DNA from: Hungatella sp.
Lineage (GTDB): Bacteria; Bacillota; Clostridia; Lachnospirales; Lachnospiraceae
Assembly (NCBI GenBank): GCA_009712635.1
Contig: WASS01000020.1
Coordinates: 124,001 to 188,000, forward strand
DNA: 64,000 bases
Direction of reading: 5' to 3'
The notes under the pieces are model-generated. The model did not search any database. It was not told where the DNA came from and was given only the letters and a program-made list of their open reading frames with translations. Shown in pieces: positions 17,849 through 29,800 of this stretch. The position numbers and the translations under genes were made by a program. Each line of letters begins with the position of its first letter. Position 1 is the stretch's first letter.

Positions 17849-20800
17849 ATGATGATTACATACTGGAAGAAAGGTACAAAACTAAATCAAAAAATTGCTG
17901 CATTGCTTGCAATCGTCTTATTGCTAATGCCTGTATTTACTTACTTGCCGCCTGGTATGTTTGATTCCTGGGGGTTTGGACTAAAGTTTGTCAGTTCTGG
18001 TCAGGCTGGACATCCATATTTGATAGGTCAGGCTCCTGGCGACAAAGGAGAAAATTATTTCTTTTGCATGAACCAAGGTGCTTCAGCTCATAGTAATTAT
18101 GACTATTCTAAGGTGAATGCAGACATTGATTATAATAATGGAACGATTGAACAAAAACGAATGTTTTGGGCCTATATTGGAGCATTTGGCAGTTATGATA
18201 GAAATACAGCACTTGCTACTCAGTTTGGAAATAGACGGGTTGCTCCAGAAGTAGGGAGAGAAGTTGCATGGTCTAAAGGAAAAAGTAATGGTGGATCAGC
18301 CTGGGTTGAAAACATGGCCAACGATGGCTTTATGTCATTGGAAAACGTACCGGAAGGCTGTAAAAGCCCAAAGGATATCCTTGACCTTATCAGTAAACAC
18401 AATACTTCTGGACAGGCTATGTATATTAACAATCTAAGAAGTGGTCCTGGTCAAATAGATACGAAAAAATTATATGAATTAACAGGACTTAAAGATTGGG
18501 AAACCTTTAAAAAGTATTGCAAAATTACAGAAGTAACCCCAGGAATGGTCATTAATACAGAAGGTCAGAACCTTTCTTGGAGCTTCCCTAATGCCCCGGC
18601 TGGTCAGAAACCATCAGAAGCGGTAATGAAGATCAGTTATGATCCAACTGTTTTTAGAGTATTGGAAGTCACAGGAAGCTTGGAGTATTTCCAGTGCAAT
18701 GTACCAGGTTCCCAGCAGTTATACCGGGCAAAAGGAAATGTGAAAGAAAAAACATGTGAATTTTTCCTCACTACAAAATATAGTGCTAATGCTCCCACTC
18801 CCACTCCGGGAGATGGAGAAGTCTCATTAAAAGTATACCAGCACGATGAAACTTTTGAATCCAATTACAAAGTTGAACTGGAAAAGAAAGATTATGAAAC
18901 AGGCAATTTTTTACAGGGTTCTACTTGGCAGGTATTGGAGCAGTTTGATGATAGTCAATTAAGTAATGATGAAACTGATGGTGGAATTATTGAAGATAAC
19001 ATGAGAGAAGATCCAACAACGTGGCAGGACTGGATGGTGTTTGATGATGACCTTGTTACAGATGCCAGTGGACGTATTTCTCATAAAGATACCCGCCTTT
19101 ACGATTTTAGTCATGCTTATTGCAATGGCCATCCGATTCCTCCGGAACCGGAAATAGAGGAGCCGGAAGAGGGGGAAGGCGAAGAGGGAGAAGGCAGCGA
19201 TGAAGCGGATGAAGCCGCAGAGGAATATGAAAGACTGATGGAGGAATGGCAGGCAGGAGTGGATGCCTGTGAAGCCCGTGCTGCAGCCAGTGGTGGAACC
19301 TTTCACCATTGGGAATGTGGAAGCGAGGAAGAGCCATCTGAAGAAGAGGCATTTGAAGCGTCAGGTTGTAAGGCAGCCAGAGATGCAGCATATGAAACTT
19401 TTATAAATCTCGAATATGATTATACCTTCCGGGAAACAAAACCAAGAGATGGTTATATCATTCATGATCCGGGCCATCCGGATGATGTGCCGATAGAAAT
19501 TATCACAACAGCGGCATCGGAAGCCGAAAGATCAACAAAATGGAAAAGTTCCAGTAATGCAGATATTAGAGTCACGGGATATGTGCGCAACATGACGAAA
19601 GGAAGTTCCGTGGATCTCCAAAGTTTTGCGGTTCAGAGTTTAACAAACAGGGCAGATTTTGAGTCAGAGGATCTTGACCTTATCAGTGAAAACAAAATGT
19701 TACTTACCGACAGTGAAAATCTTATAGCAAGTCCTTCTGAAAGTTCTGAGGATTCGGAACAAAACGGAGATTTAATCCTGAAGGAAACCTATGATCTACC
19801 GCTGGGAGAAAGAATTATTAATAAGTTGTTTAAATTTATCGGGCTTCCCACTGCTTTTGCGGAAGAGAAAGAAATTACCGTGAAGCTGATTGCAAAAGAT
19901 AATGAAGAGCTATTTGACGATGAGTTTGATGAAACCGAATTTGAAGAGAATGAGGAAGACTTTCTGGATGAATCCATAGATGATGATGATGAATCAACCC
20001 CCTCACAGGCAAAAAAGAACTTTGTCAATTTTTCTTTGAGATCTAGCCTGGCAACTGATTCGGAAGCCTCTATATCTGAAGAAAAAAGAGCCACAAGGCG
20101 AATTAGTTTATCTGCAGCTGAAGACACAGATGAAGAACCAGTTATGACAACAGCACTTAGTTTAAAGGCTTTTAGTGGTGATTTTGAAGGAGGAGAGATA
20201 GACAGTCAGCCAGAGGTGGATAAAGGACCAGATAATCATATCGCTCATACCTTTAAAGTATATGATCATCGTGTACCTGGACAGGTTCATTTTAATAAAA
20301 AAGACATGGAACTAAGGGCAGGTGAAACCGAAAAATATGATTCCTATGGAGACACCCAGGGGGATGCCACATTAGAAGGCGCTGTTTATGGCTTGTTCGC
20401 TGCCGATGATATTTACGGTCCAGACACCCAAAGAGATGAGAATGGAAATATCTCCTCCGGTATTGGAGTGGTATTTGATGCTAATGATCTTGTTGCCGTG
20501 GCAACCACAGATAAAAATGGAGAGGGTTCCTTCTTAACAATAACAGAAAAACCTCACAGCTTTTACAATTATAAGACCGGAAAAATTGAGTACACCGGAA
20601 AGAACTATCTGGAAAACCTGTATGTGAAAGATGGATATGAAAAGGCGCAGCCACAAGAAGAGAGGGGGCGGATCTATAAAGATAATAAGTCCATGAATGG
20701 AGACAGCTGGATTGGAAGACCTTTAATTCTTGGAAACTATTATATTAAAGAACTTACCAGATCTGAAGGATACGAACTTTCTATCACTGGAAAAGATATG

Positions 20801-23800
20801 GAGGTTACAAATGCTGTGCCAGGTACCCGTGAGACCTATGGTGAGACCCCTGATTCCAGAACGGCACCGGTGGGATCCGCCTGGATCACAAAGCAGCTTT
20901 ATAATGCAGTTACCTTTCCAGAGGGAAATGCTGCATATGGAAATAAAGAAAACTTACTTCTTCTTGAAACAAAATCAAAGGATGCTACCAATGGTTATAA
21001 TGTAGTGCTTGATGGAATCCCGGAGGGTGCAGATATCTACATCAACAATGTTTCGTTAAAGCCGGTAGTAATCCAGCAGGTGGATGGAGGAAAGTGGGTT
21101 GATTCAAAGGATGCTCCCTATTATCATACTGCAGAATCTCAATCTGTTTATAAGCGTGATATCAACGGAAATATGATTGAAAAGCCTGGAGTATCTGCGA
21201 CTGTAAAGGTTCCTTACGAAGCAGCTGGAATTGAGGCAGATAAACTTCCGACAGAAAGTACTGCGGTTGCCAGTGATCCAGCAAGGTTTGCCGGTGCATT
21301 TACCAATTCAGAAAGCAACGTAAAGTATGTGAAAGCTGAGCTGGAGCAGATGATGCGTGATTCACTGCAGATGGAAACTCCGAAAGATAGTGATTATTCT
21401 ACGATAAATACTCCTGTCTATGATCAAAAGCGGACGGTGAATGGAAAAACCGTCTACGGAAAACCGGAAATCGTTCTTGTAATTGATAATGTGACAACCA
21501 ATCAGTCCGTTATCGAAGCTATATTAAATTATTACATCAACGAAAAGGTATTTACTTATGGGGGGCTTCAAAAAATAGAATACAGTGGCGGAAAAGCAAT
21601 TGTAACAATTGTTGCCGGCATGACTCCAGCCAGAACTTTACTGTATCAGACAAATTCCAGTGGTGATGTGGTAGCCGCTTACTTAACAAAACTAAATACA
21701 ACCTATGGAAGATATGTCATAAGAAAATACACAGGAGATGAATTAAATGCTGCAAAAGTGGAGGATACAGGCAAATACATAATCAATGTAACGTCGGATT
21801 TTGAAGTCGGTGATGATGGGATACCAACAGACAAAACTATTTATCCAACGGATAGTGAGAGATACCTTCATTATGCTGCAGGTGAAACTCTTTACGATTA
21901 CTGGTACTTAAATGGCGATACATATGTTGGTCACGCTCCTGTAACCAGAAAAGTCTGGGAGCCGAATTACAAGGAAGTTACTGTAAATGAGGAAAATGTA
22001 AGTTCCTCAAAGATCCCCAAGGTCAGTTCCATGGAAGAAGTGACTGACCAGACTGGCAGCACTCATTACTACTATGATCAGGTGGCAAAGCAGTATACCA
22101 TTCATGTTGGCTCAAACGATATGGACCTTAGAGGGGTAAAATCAGGAAACTTTACCATAGCCCTAAAGAACGGAAAACGTGAAGTAACCAATGAAGATAT
22201 AAACAGGATCGGATCCAACAATGTATGGGGTTACGCAGCTGGATCCAGCATATCCAATGCAGAATATGTCATTCGTGTTTCCGGTGCCGGAGCTGGGGCA
22301 TTTACTTCCGCAGATTTTGATAACAACAAAACTTTCATAAAGAATCAGCGATTGATCAGCAATGGGTATCACGACCTGATTGAGGATGGAAACACAAGAG
22401 AGACACCGACTCCGATTCAGGAGCGTATTATTGGGCAGCAAATTAAAGTCACGAAGGCTATTGATGAAACATCATATGAAAATACCAACTCCTATGGCGT
22501 AGCCCATGATGACTGGTTCACAAGAACATTTGGCGGGCATTTTGGAAGGAATACGGTGGCCAGGAAGATGGACAACTTCCGGTTTAAGGTGTACTTAAAA
22601 TCAAACATGGAACGATTGTACCGGGATAATGATGGAACTGTCGTATGGCAGGACCGATTTGGAAATGAAATAAATGTGACCGACCAAAATGAGAAATTTC
22701 CAGCCCTGGTAAATAAGGTTTATACGAAAGTCCAGCACCTTACCTCTCCTTTATATAAGGATTCACAAGATGCAGTTGTAAGCAATGATTCCTTATACAG
22801 CTATACAAATGGTTTCATAAATGAGAGCCAGAATAACGGCTATACTTCCGTATTGGAAACCATATCCGTAAAGGCAGATAGCGGTAGCGAAGCAAGAAAT
22901 ATCTCTGTTTACAATTACGAAAAGTGTTTTGATGCCATAAACGTGGCCAATGCGGATAAATGGGATCATACAGAAAACAGCAGCACATCCTTTAAGCCTT
23001 TTGCTCTAATAAAGAAGTTCCTGTTTGGAACAGGAGGGGCAGAAAATCAATATCCTGCGGGCCATAACAATGCGGAGATTAAGAATGAAATCAACACCTC
23101 AGATATAGCTGCAGATAATGCCCTGCATTCAGACAACGTCCGTCAGTTTGCGATTAACTGGTATCTGGATGACGAAGTTGCAAAGCTGGTGAAAAAGAAT
23201 CAGTCTGAGGAAACGGAAAGCGCTGCAGGGAAGAGTGTGTATTCCGATGAAGTTTATGATAAAGCCCTTTCAGAAGCAATAAAAAAGGCAGAAAACTATT
23301 TAAAACCGTTCCTTTCCTATGACATTGACCGGATTTATTCCGTTAAATGGGACAGTGCACAGGAAGGCGGGGCAGATAAGGATCTTTCGACACTTTCCGC
23401 AGATACATTATTTGGTGATATTGCTGGAAACAGCGATGGTTATTATTTTGCCACATCAAAATATCTGCCATACGGAACCTATGTGGTGGCAGAACAGCAG
23501 CCCAAATACAGTAACCTGGGAGATTTAAAGAATAAGCATTACCAGATTGACAAGCCAAGAGAAGTCTCGCTCCCCTCTGTATATGCAGGCTATAATGGCT
23601 CCCAGGCTACTCCGGAGGTGACTAATAATTATTACAATTATTCTGCCGGCACGGCACAGCCTGAGATGGAGCGTAAGTATAAGATCCGCTTCAATGAAGA
23701 GAGCGTAAACATAATCAAAGGCAGAAATGCGGATGGCGACTTTGAAGTTTATAAGTATGGCATGGACATTGATAACATCAGAAATGCCATATCTGGAACT

Positions 23801-26800
23801 GGATCAGGTAATTATTTTGCCCTGAGTCAGAACGAATTCAAGTCTTATAAAAACTACTACAATGAGCAGGATGACAGGTTAAGCGGAAATGTTGCCTATT
23901 ATCTGTCAGAGGGCTTGAGTGGTAGAGATGCGGTATCGAAATATTACCGGTTCAGCTCCGTTGCAGAAAATAAAGGTATTGCAAATGATGTTCCATTCCC
24001 AGGGGTAACCATTACAGAAAGTAATGGTGCTGCAATCCAGTACAAAGATAATGTAACGACCATGCAAGGTGCACAGATTGCCTATGATGGAAAATATGCT
24101 CCTATGTTTGTACCGTGGACGGTAGTGGCCTCTGACAATGCAGTTACAGAGGTGGCAGACAGCGCTCCTTCTCCAAATGGGGAGAGCTCGTATAAAGGAT
24201 TTGGTTATATGAAGTTTCATAATACTTTCTATAAAGCCAGGCTGAGAATCGAAAAATTAGATTCAGAAACAGGGGAAAACATCCTTCACGATGGTGCATT
24301 GTTTGCATTGTATGCAGCGTCCAGGGAGGAAGGGGCAAATACAGACGGTAAGGTCAAATTCTATGAAACAGATACCTGGATCGAAGGCTCTAAGGAATTT
24401 TTAGAAGCAATGGGAGCTGCCGAGATTGTTCAATCAGGTGAGATCTACAGCGGATTGGTTCCAGCCGGCACCCCGATCTGTGAGGAAGGAGAGCAGGTAG
24501 TTCTTTCTGATAAAGAAGGAAGAAGAACCGGCCAGTTTGAAGCCTTTACAACAATGAGAGATGGGTTACAGGCACAGGAAGGGAATCTGGCTTCCACCTC
24601 CTATCAGGATCAGAATACAGGATATCTTGTTACACCCCAGCCGTTAGGTGCCGGTACCTATGTCTTATGCGAAATCAGACCGCCTGCAGGCTATGTAAGA
24701 ACAAAGCCGGTAGCCATTGAGATCTATTCCGATCAAACCACCTATTACCAGGACGGAAAGCGGGATGAGAGAGTGGCTGCAGCCATTTATGAAAATAAAG
24801 TCTTAGATGAGGATACCGCAAGGATCTATGTGGGAAATACTCCGATTCGCTTAGAAGTATCCAAGATTAAAGATTCAGCTTCGTCCGTTACCTATCAGAC
24901 TGAAACCAGAGTGGAAGGAACAGAACTGGATTTAAAGCAGAGATACGGGGCGGAAAACCTGGAGTTCGGCTATAAAAACGGAACCTACTTAGGATATGCC
25001 TGGTTTAAAGGAACCTTAGAATCTCTTCAGGCAAGAAAAGAAGCGGGTGAGAATATCGAGCTAGTTTACTTAAATGGTGTGTTTGCCGGATATGGTCTGG
25101 TCTCCAAACCACTGGATACCGCAGATGATAAGAACCGCTATGCAGCCGGGGCAAGAATGGCTCTTTACGATGCAATTGCGATTAAAGAAAATGGAGACAG
25201 CGGAGATTACGGATATGATGGCGTAGAAGTGGTGAGAGACCGGAACAATAACGTCCAGTCCGTGAAAGTAAAAAAAGGATACGCTGGAAGTACCGTAGAA
25301 TTTATCAATAAGCAGGATCAGGCTGGAAGTCTCTCTGGAGGAACTGGGGAAGGTACCTGGGCGTATGAAACCATTGACCGAGAGGATACCGACATTCTCT
25401 TTTATTCCCTGGCAGATCTTACGGTCACAGAGACCGGAGCAGATGGAGCAGTTTATGGTTATGACAGAAACAGCAATAAGGTATCTGTAAAAAACCGGGA
25501 ATCCATCTTTGTGTTAAAGGCAGGAAAACCAGTCTTTGAGCTTGAAGGAGGAGATTTAACCAAGATTCGCTATATAAAAGCTGACAAGCTTCTGGCACTA
25601 CCTTCTGAAACAATACTCTATCACCTGGATCCGGAAGGAAACCGGGATGCATTTGTAAACCCGACCACCGGAATGGCTTATGCAAAAGAGGGAGACAAGC
25701 TTCTGGTATGGCCAGTAAAGATTTCGCAAAATAAGACCGGGGCTGTCATAGCCAGGGAAAAGATTAAAACCTTCCGGACTGCAGCTGTGAATGCAGATAC
25801 CGATCAGGAGTATACAACCGGGGCGTACCAGGGTAAAACCTTTCAAAAGAGTATGAACCCAGTTCTAAATGATCATGGACTACCGGAGTATTACCAAAAG
25901 TCAGAGGAAACCTATAAAAAGGGTGATCCCATTTACGATATTGACGGGGATTATGTGCGCTATAAATACGATGATTTACTGGAAGCTTATAACCGGGCGG
26001 CTTACCGGATTAACAATCATTCCGGAAGAGATGCCATAGGTTCTGAAGAAGATATCACAGACGATCCGGGGCTTTACCATCGTCAAGGCGAAGCCTGGGT
26101 TATGGAAAATACCTGGATTACCGGAGAGAAGTATCCGAACGATCCTTTCAAAATGGATATGGCGGTGGGACAGGCGGATATGTTAAAACGTGTGATCCCA
26201 GGGACCTACATAATGGAAGAGGTAAAAGCCCCTTCCGGTTATAAGAAAGGATTTCCACAGGGAATTACCGTAAAAGAAACAAAAGAAGTACAAACAATTG
26301 GCATGGAAGATCCAAAGATTAAGGTGGAAATAACAAAGACGGATGCAGCCAGCCAATACAGGATACCAGTTATTAGTGATTACCAGGACGGTCTTGTTGT
26401 AACGGAACCCAAAGGCGCTTACAGCTATAAACAGATCACCGGTGCGCACCTGGCACTTTACAACGCTAAGAAAATTTACACCACAGACAGCAGTACCTAT
26501 CCCAAAGGCTATTATATGGTCAAAACAGAAAGCAAACCGGCTGAGTGGACCGTAGAAAACACTACTGACAATGCACCGGTACGGATCGTAGCAGACTGGA
26601 TCACCGATGGAAAAGCCAAGTACTTTGAAGGAATCCCGGCAGGAGATTACATCTTAGAAGAATCTGAAGCAGCAAGCGGGTATGTAAGAACGTCCATGGA
26701 GATTAACGTAAAAGCAGCTGGTGACGTCCAGACCATCAACGTTACCAATGACCATACGAAGCTGGAGGTTTATAAGTACTACTTAGACAGCAAGGGAGTA

Positions 26801-29800
26801 AAAACCCTTCTACCAAATGATCATGCAGCTGGACTGGCCTTATACGAAGCAAAGACAGACCAAGATGGAAATATTTTAACGGAAGGAGTAAAGCCCCAGT
26901 ACGATGAGTCAAAGAAAGTAGATCAGTGGACCACAGACGATTTAACGGAATACACGGAGCTGACAGAAAAGAGTACGAAGCTTGCGGATCGCATAAAAGG
27001 TTTCCTGGGTCTTGCCAATAATAAATCCAGCTTTTTGACTGATTTTGAAGCCGCTTACCGGGAAAAAGGAGAAGGCCTTACCTATCTTACCTGGTACACC
27101 AAAGACGGAGAACGGAGTGCAAAACGGACGGAGAACATATCGACTGAAAAGGGAGAGAGTCGTTCACAGATCTGGACTACCGATACCGGAGCAGCGATCC
27201 GAATCACCATTTACCGGAACGTGACAAACGGTTCCCTTGACCCCGATGGAAAGCTGCCACTTAACTTTGAATACCAGTTTAACTTTAAGGAAAATAACGG
27301 AATAAAATCCTATGATACTTTAGAGGGGCTGCACCGTCTGGATTATCTGCCTCTGAATGCAGAAAAGGACGGAAAGAAGATCGACTCCTATGTACTGGTG
27401 GAAGTAAAGGTCCCGGACGGATTTGAACAGGCTGATCCAAAAGCAATCGTTCTTACAGAAACCGGAAATGTTCAGCGAGTGAGTTTACAAAATGAAGAGA
27501 AGTACATCAACGTCTTAAAAGTTGTTAAAGACGGAATAAACCAGTATGCAGCGGAAGGGGCAAAACTTGCCCTATACCGGGCCGATGAAGCCGGAAACTT
27601 TATTAAGGATGAGACTTATTTTATTGAAAGCTGGATCTCAGGATCAGACGGATGCTACACCAAAGAAGACCAGTTCAATGACAAAATCATAGAAGGGTTC
27701 CAAGTGGGAGATTTAAAACCTCACCGGATCAGCAAGGTTGAATACGGAACGTATTACATTACTGAAATCACCCCACCTGCTTATATGCAGAAAGCAGATC
27801 CGATGAAAATAGAAGTAGGAGCAGAAAAGATTCCAGTTTACCGGATTATAAATCAACCGACCATTGGAACTCTGGAAATTAATAAAATAGCTTCCGATAC
27901 CAATGAATGTTTGGAAGAAGCCAGATTCAAAATAGTCAATAGGGATACGGGAGCTGTCTGGTACATGACAACCGGCACCGAAGGAAGCGCCGTTTTAAAA
28001 GGACTTCCAGTCGGATCGATTCAGACAAATGGAACAATAAAAGCTTATACCTATACCGTAGAAGAAATTTCTCCGCCCGATTTTTATCAGATTACCGAGA
28101 AAATCAAGAAATTCCAATTTGACGGTACAGAGAACGCAAGTGAAGTGCTCTATCATTATGAGGTTTATAATGCCCCAACAAAGATCCTTTTTAAGAAAAC
28201 AAACTTTGACAATGGCATGGCAGTGGAAGGAGCGGAGATTGCTGTTTACAAGGCAGTAGCGGTAAACGGCGGATATGAAAAGAACGGAGAAGCCATAGCA
28301 ACAGCCGTTTCGGGACCCAACGGTTTTACCCTGACAAAGAAGCTGTCAGCAAGACAGGTTTATATCATGGAGGAGTTAAAAGCTCCAGCCGGATACATTC
28401 TTTCAGCACCAGTAATCTTTACCATAAATCAGTCAGGAACAGGAATCCTAAATGTATCCAATAATTTCAGTGTTTTAAAACTGGCAAGTGAGAACGGCAC
28501 CATAGAAGCCCTAACCATAACCGGAAGAGTTCCGGTAAAAACCTACCTCACCTTAAAGGATTTAGACACCGGGACAGAGTTACCAGCCTTCATGGGAACA
28601 GGAAGCGGCCTAATCTTGACAGCTAATGATGGGATCACGGATGGGCATTTATATCAGATTACCGAGTATACCAGGTATTCAGACGGCCAGACAGAAAAAT
28701 CCGGAAAAGAAACCAGACGGATCTATCTTGATGAACAGGGAGCCTACTCGCTGCCTTCCAGAACTTATTTAGACACCAGGCAGGAACTGACCGACTCTGA
28801 GGGAAATGTACTGGCAGACTGGATCGTCAGTGATAATACCCACGATTACACCATAACCAATCCAATTACGAAAGAAAGTCCGATTGCCAAGGTGACAAGC
28901 AGCGTTGGGGGAGGTCATAGTGCAGTAAAGGTAGGAAGTGTTATGAAATACACAATTTCCTATACCAATCCATACAGTTGTCCGGCAGATATAAAAGTAA
29001 AAGCAATTCTCCAAGAGGGACTTGATTATTTACGATCTACCTCCTATGGCGTTGAATTAAACGGAACCGTCACTTGGAATATTACCAATGTAGCTGCCCA
29101 TGAAAGCGGTACTGTGGATGTGGTAACTATAGTTAGTGGAGAAAATGGAACGGAAGCCAAAGCAAACTTTATTACGACAGTGGGAGCGGTTACAAAATCC
29201 ACGAACCTCTGGAATCCGATTGTCCCGGATGGATCCATCAGTATCATTAATAAGTTGACTGGGACAGGAAAAAGCCAGACAGATACCTTTACCTATCATG
29301 TGAAATTCACAGACCAGGCAGGAACGGCCTTAATTGGATATCAGGCATTTGCTGGTTCCAAAACAGGAAGAATCAAGGGGGAGGGTAATATCACCCTTAC
29401 CGGAGATGAATTTATTACCTTTTCCGGTCTGCCCTATGGAACCAGATATGAAATCACCAATGTGGGAGTAGATGGATATGAACTGGGAGAGAAGATCGTG
29501 ACCGGAGAAATACAGAAAGACTTCCAAAGTGAAGTGTTTGAAAATAATCGAAATGACGAATCAATCCGGGAAATACTGACAGCCGGGGGAAGCTATAAAC
29601 TTATGGAGACAACCTCTTACAGCGATGGGAACAGTGTCATAAGCGGTGCTTACCGATTTGAAGTAAATGCTTTAGGAATGGTTGATAACGTTGACATGGA
29701 AGACCGGACGGTGCAGCTGTATTTTTCCAAGATTGACAGGGATACTGGTAAAGAACTTACCGGAGGCAGCTATCAGCTGATTGATGCAGAGACAAAAAAG

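Noticed and set aside
19789-20127. Long - strand ORF opposite the giant adhesin (and many similar ones)
   Set aside because: Antisense to an acidic, serine-rich coding stretch; no ribosome site and no independent protein-like features.
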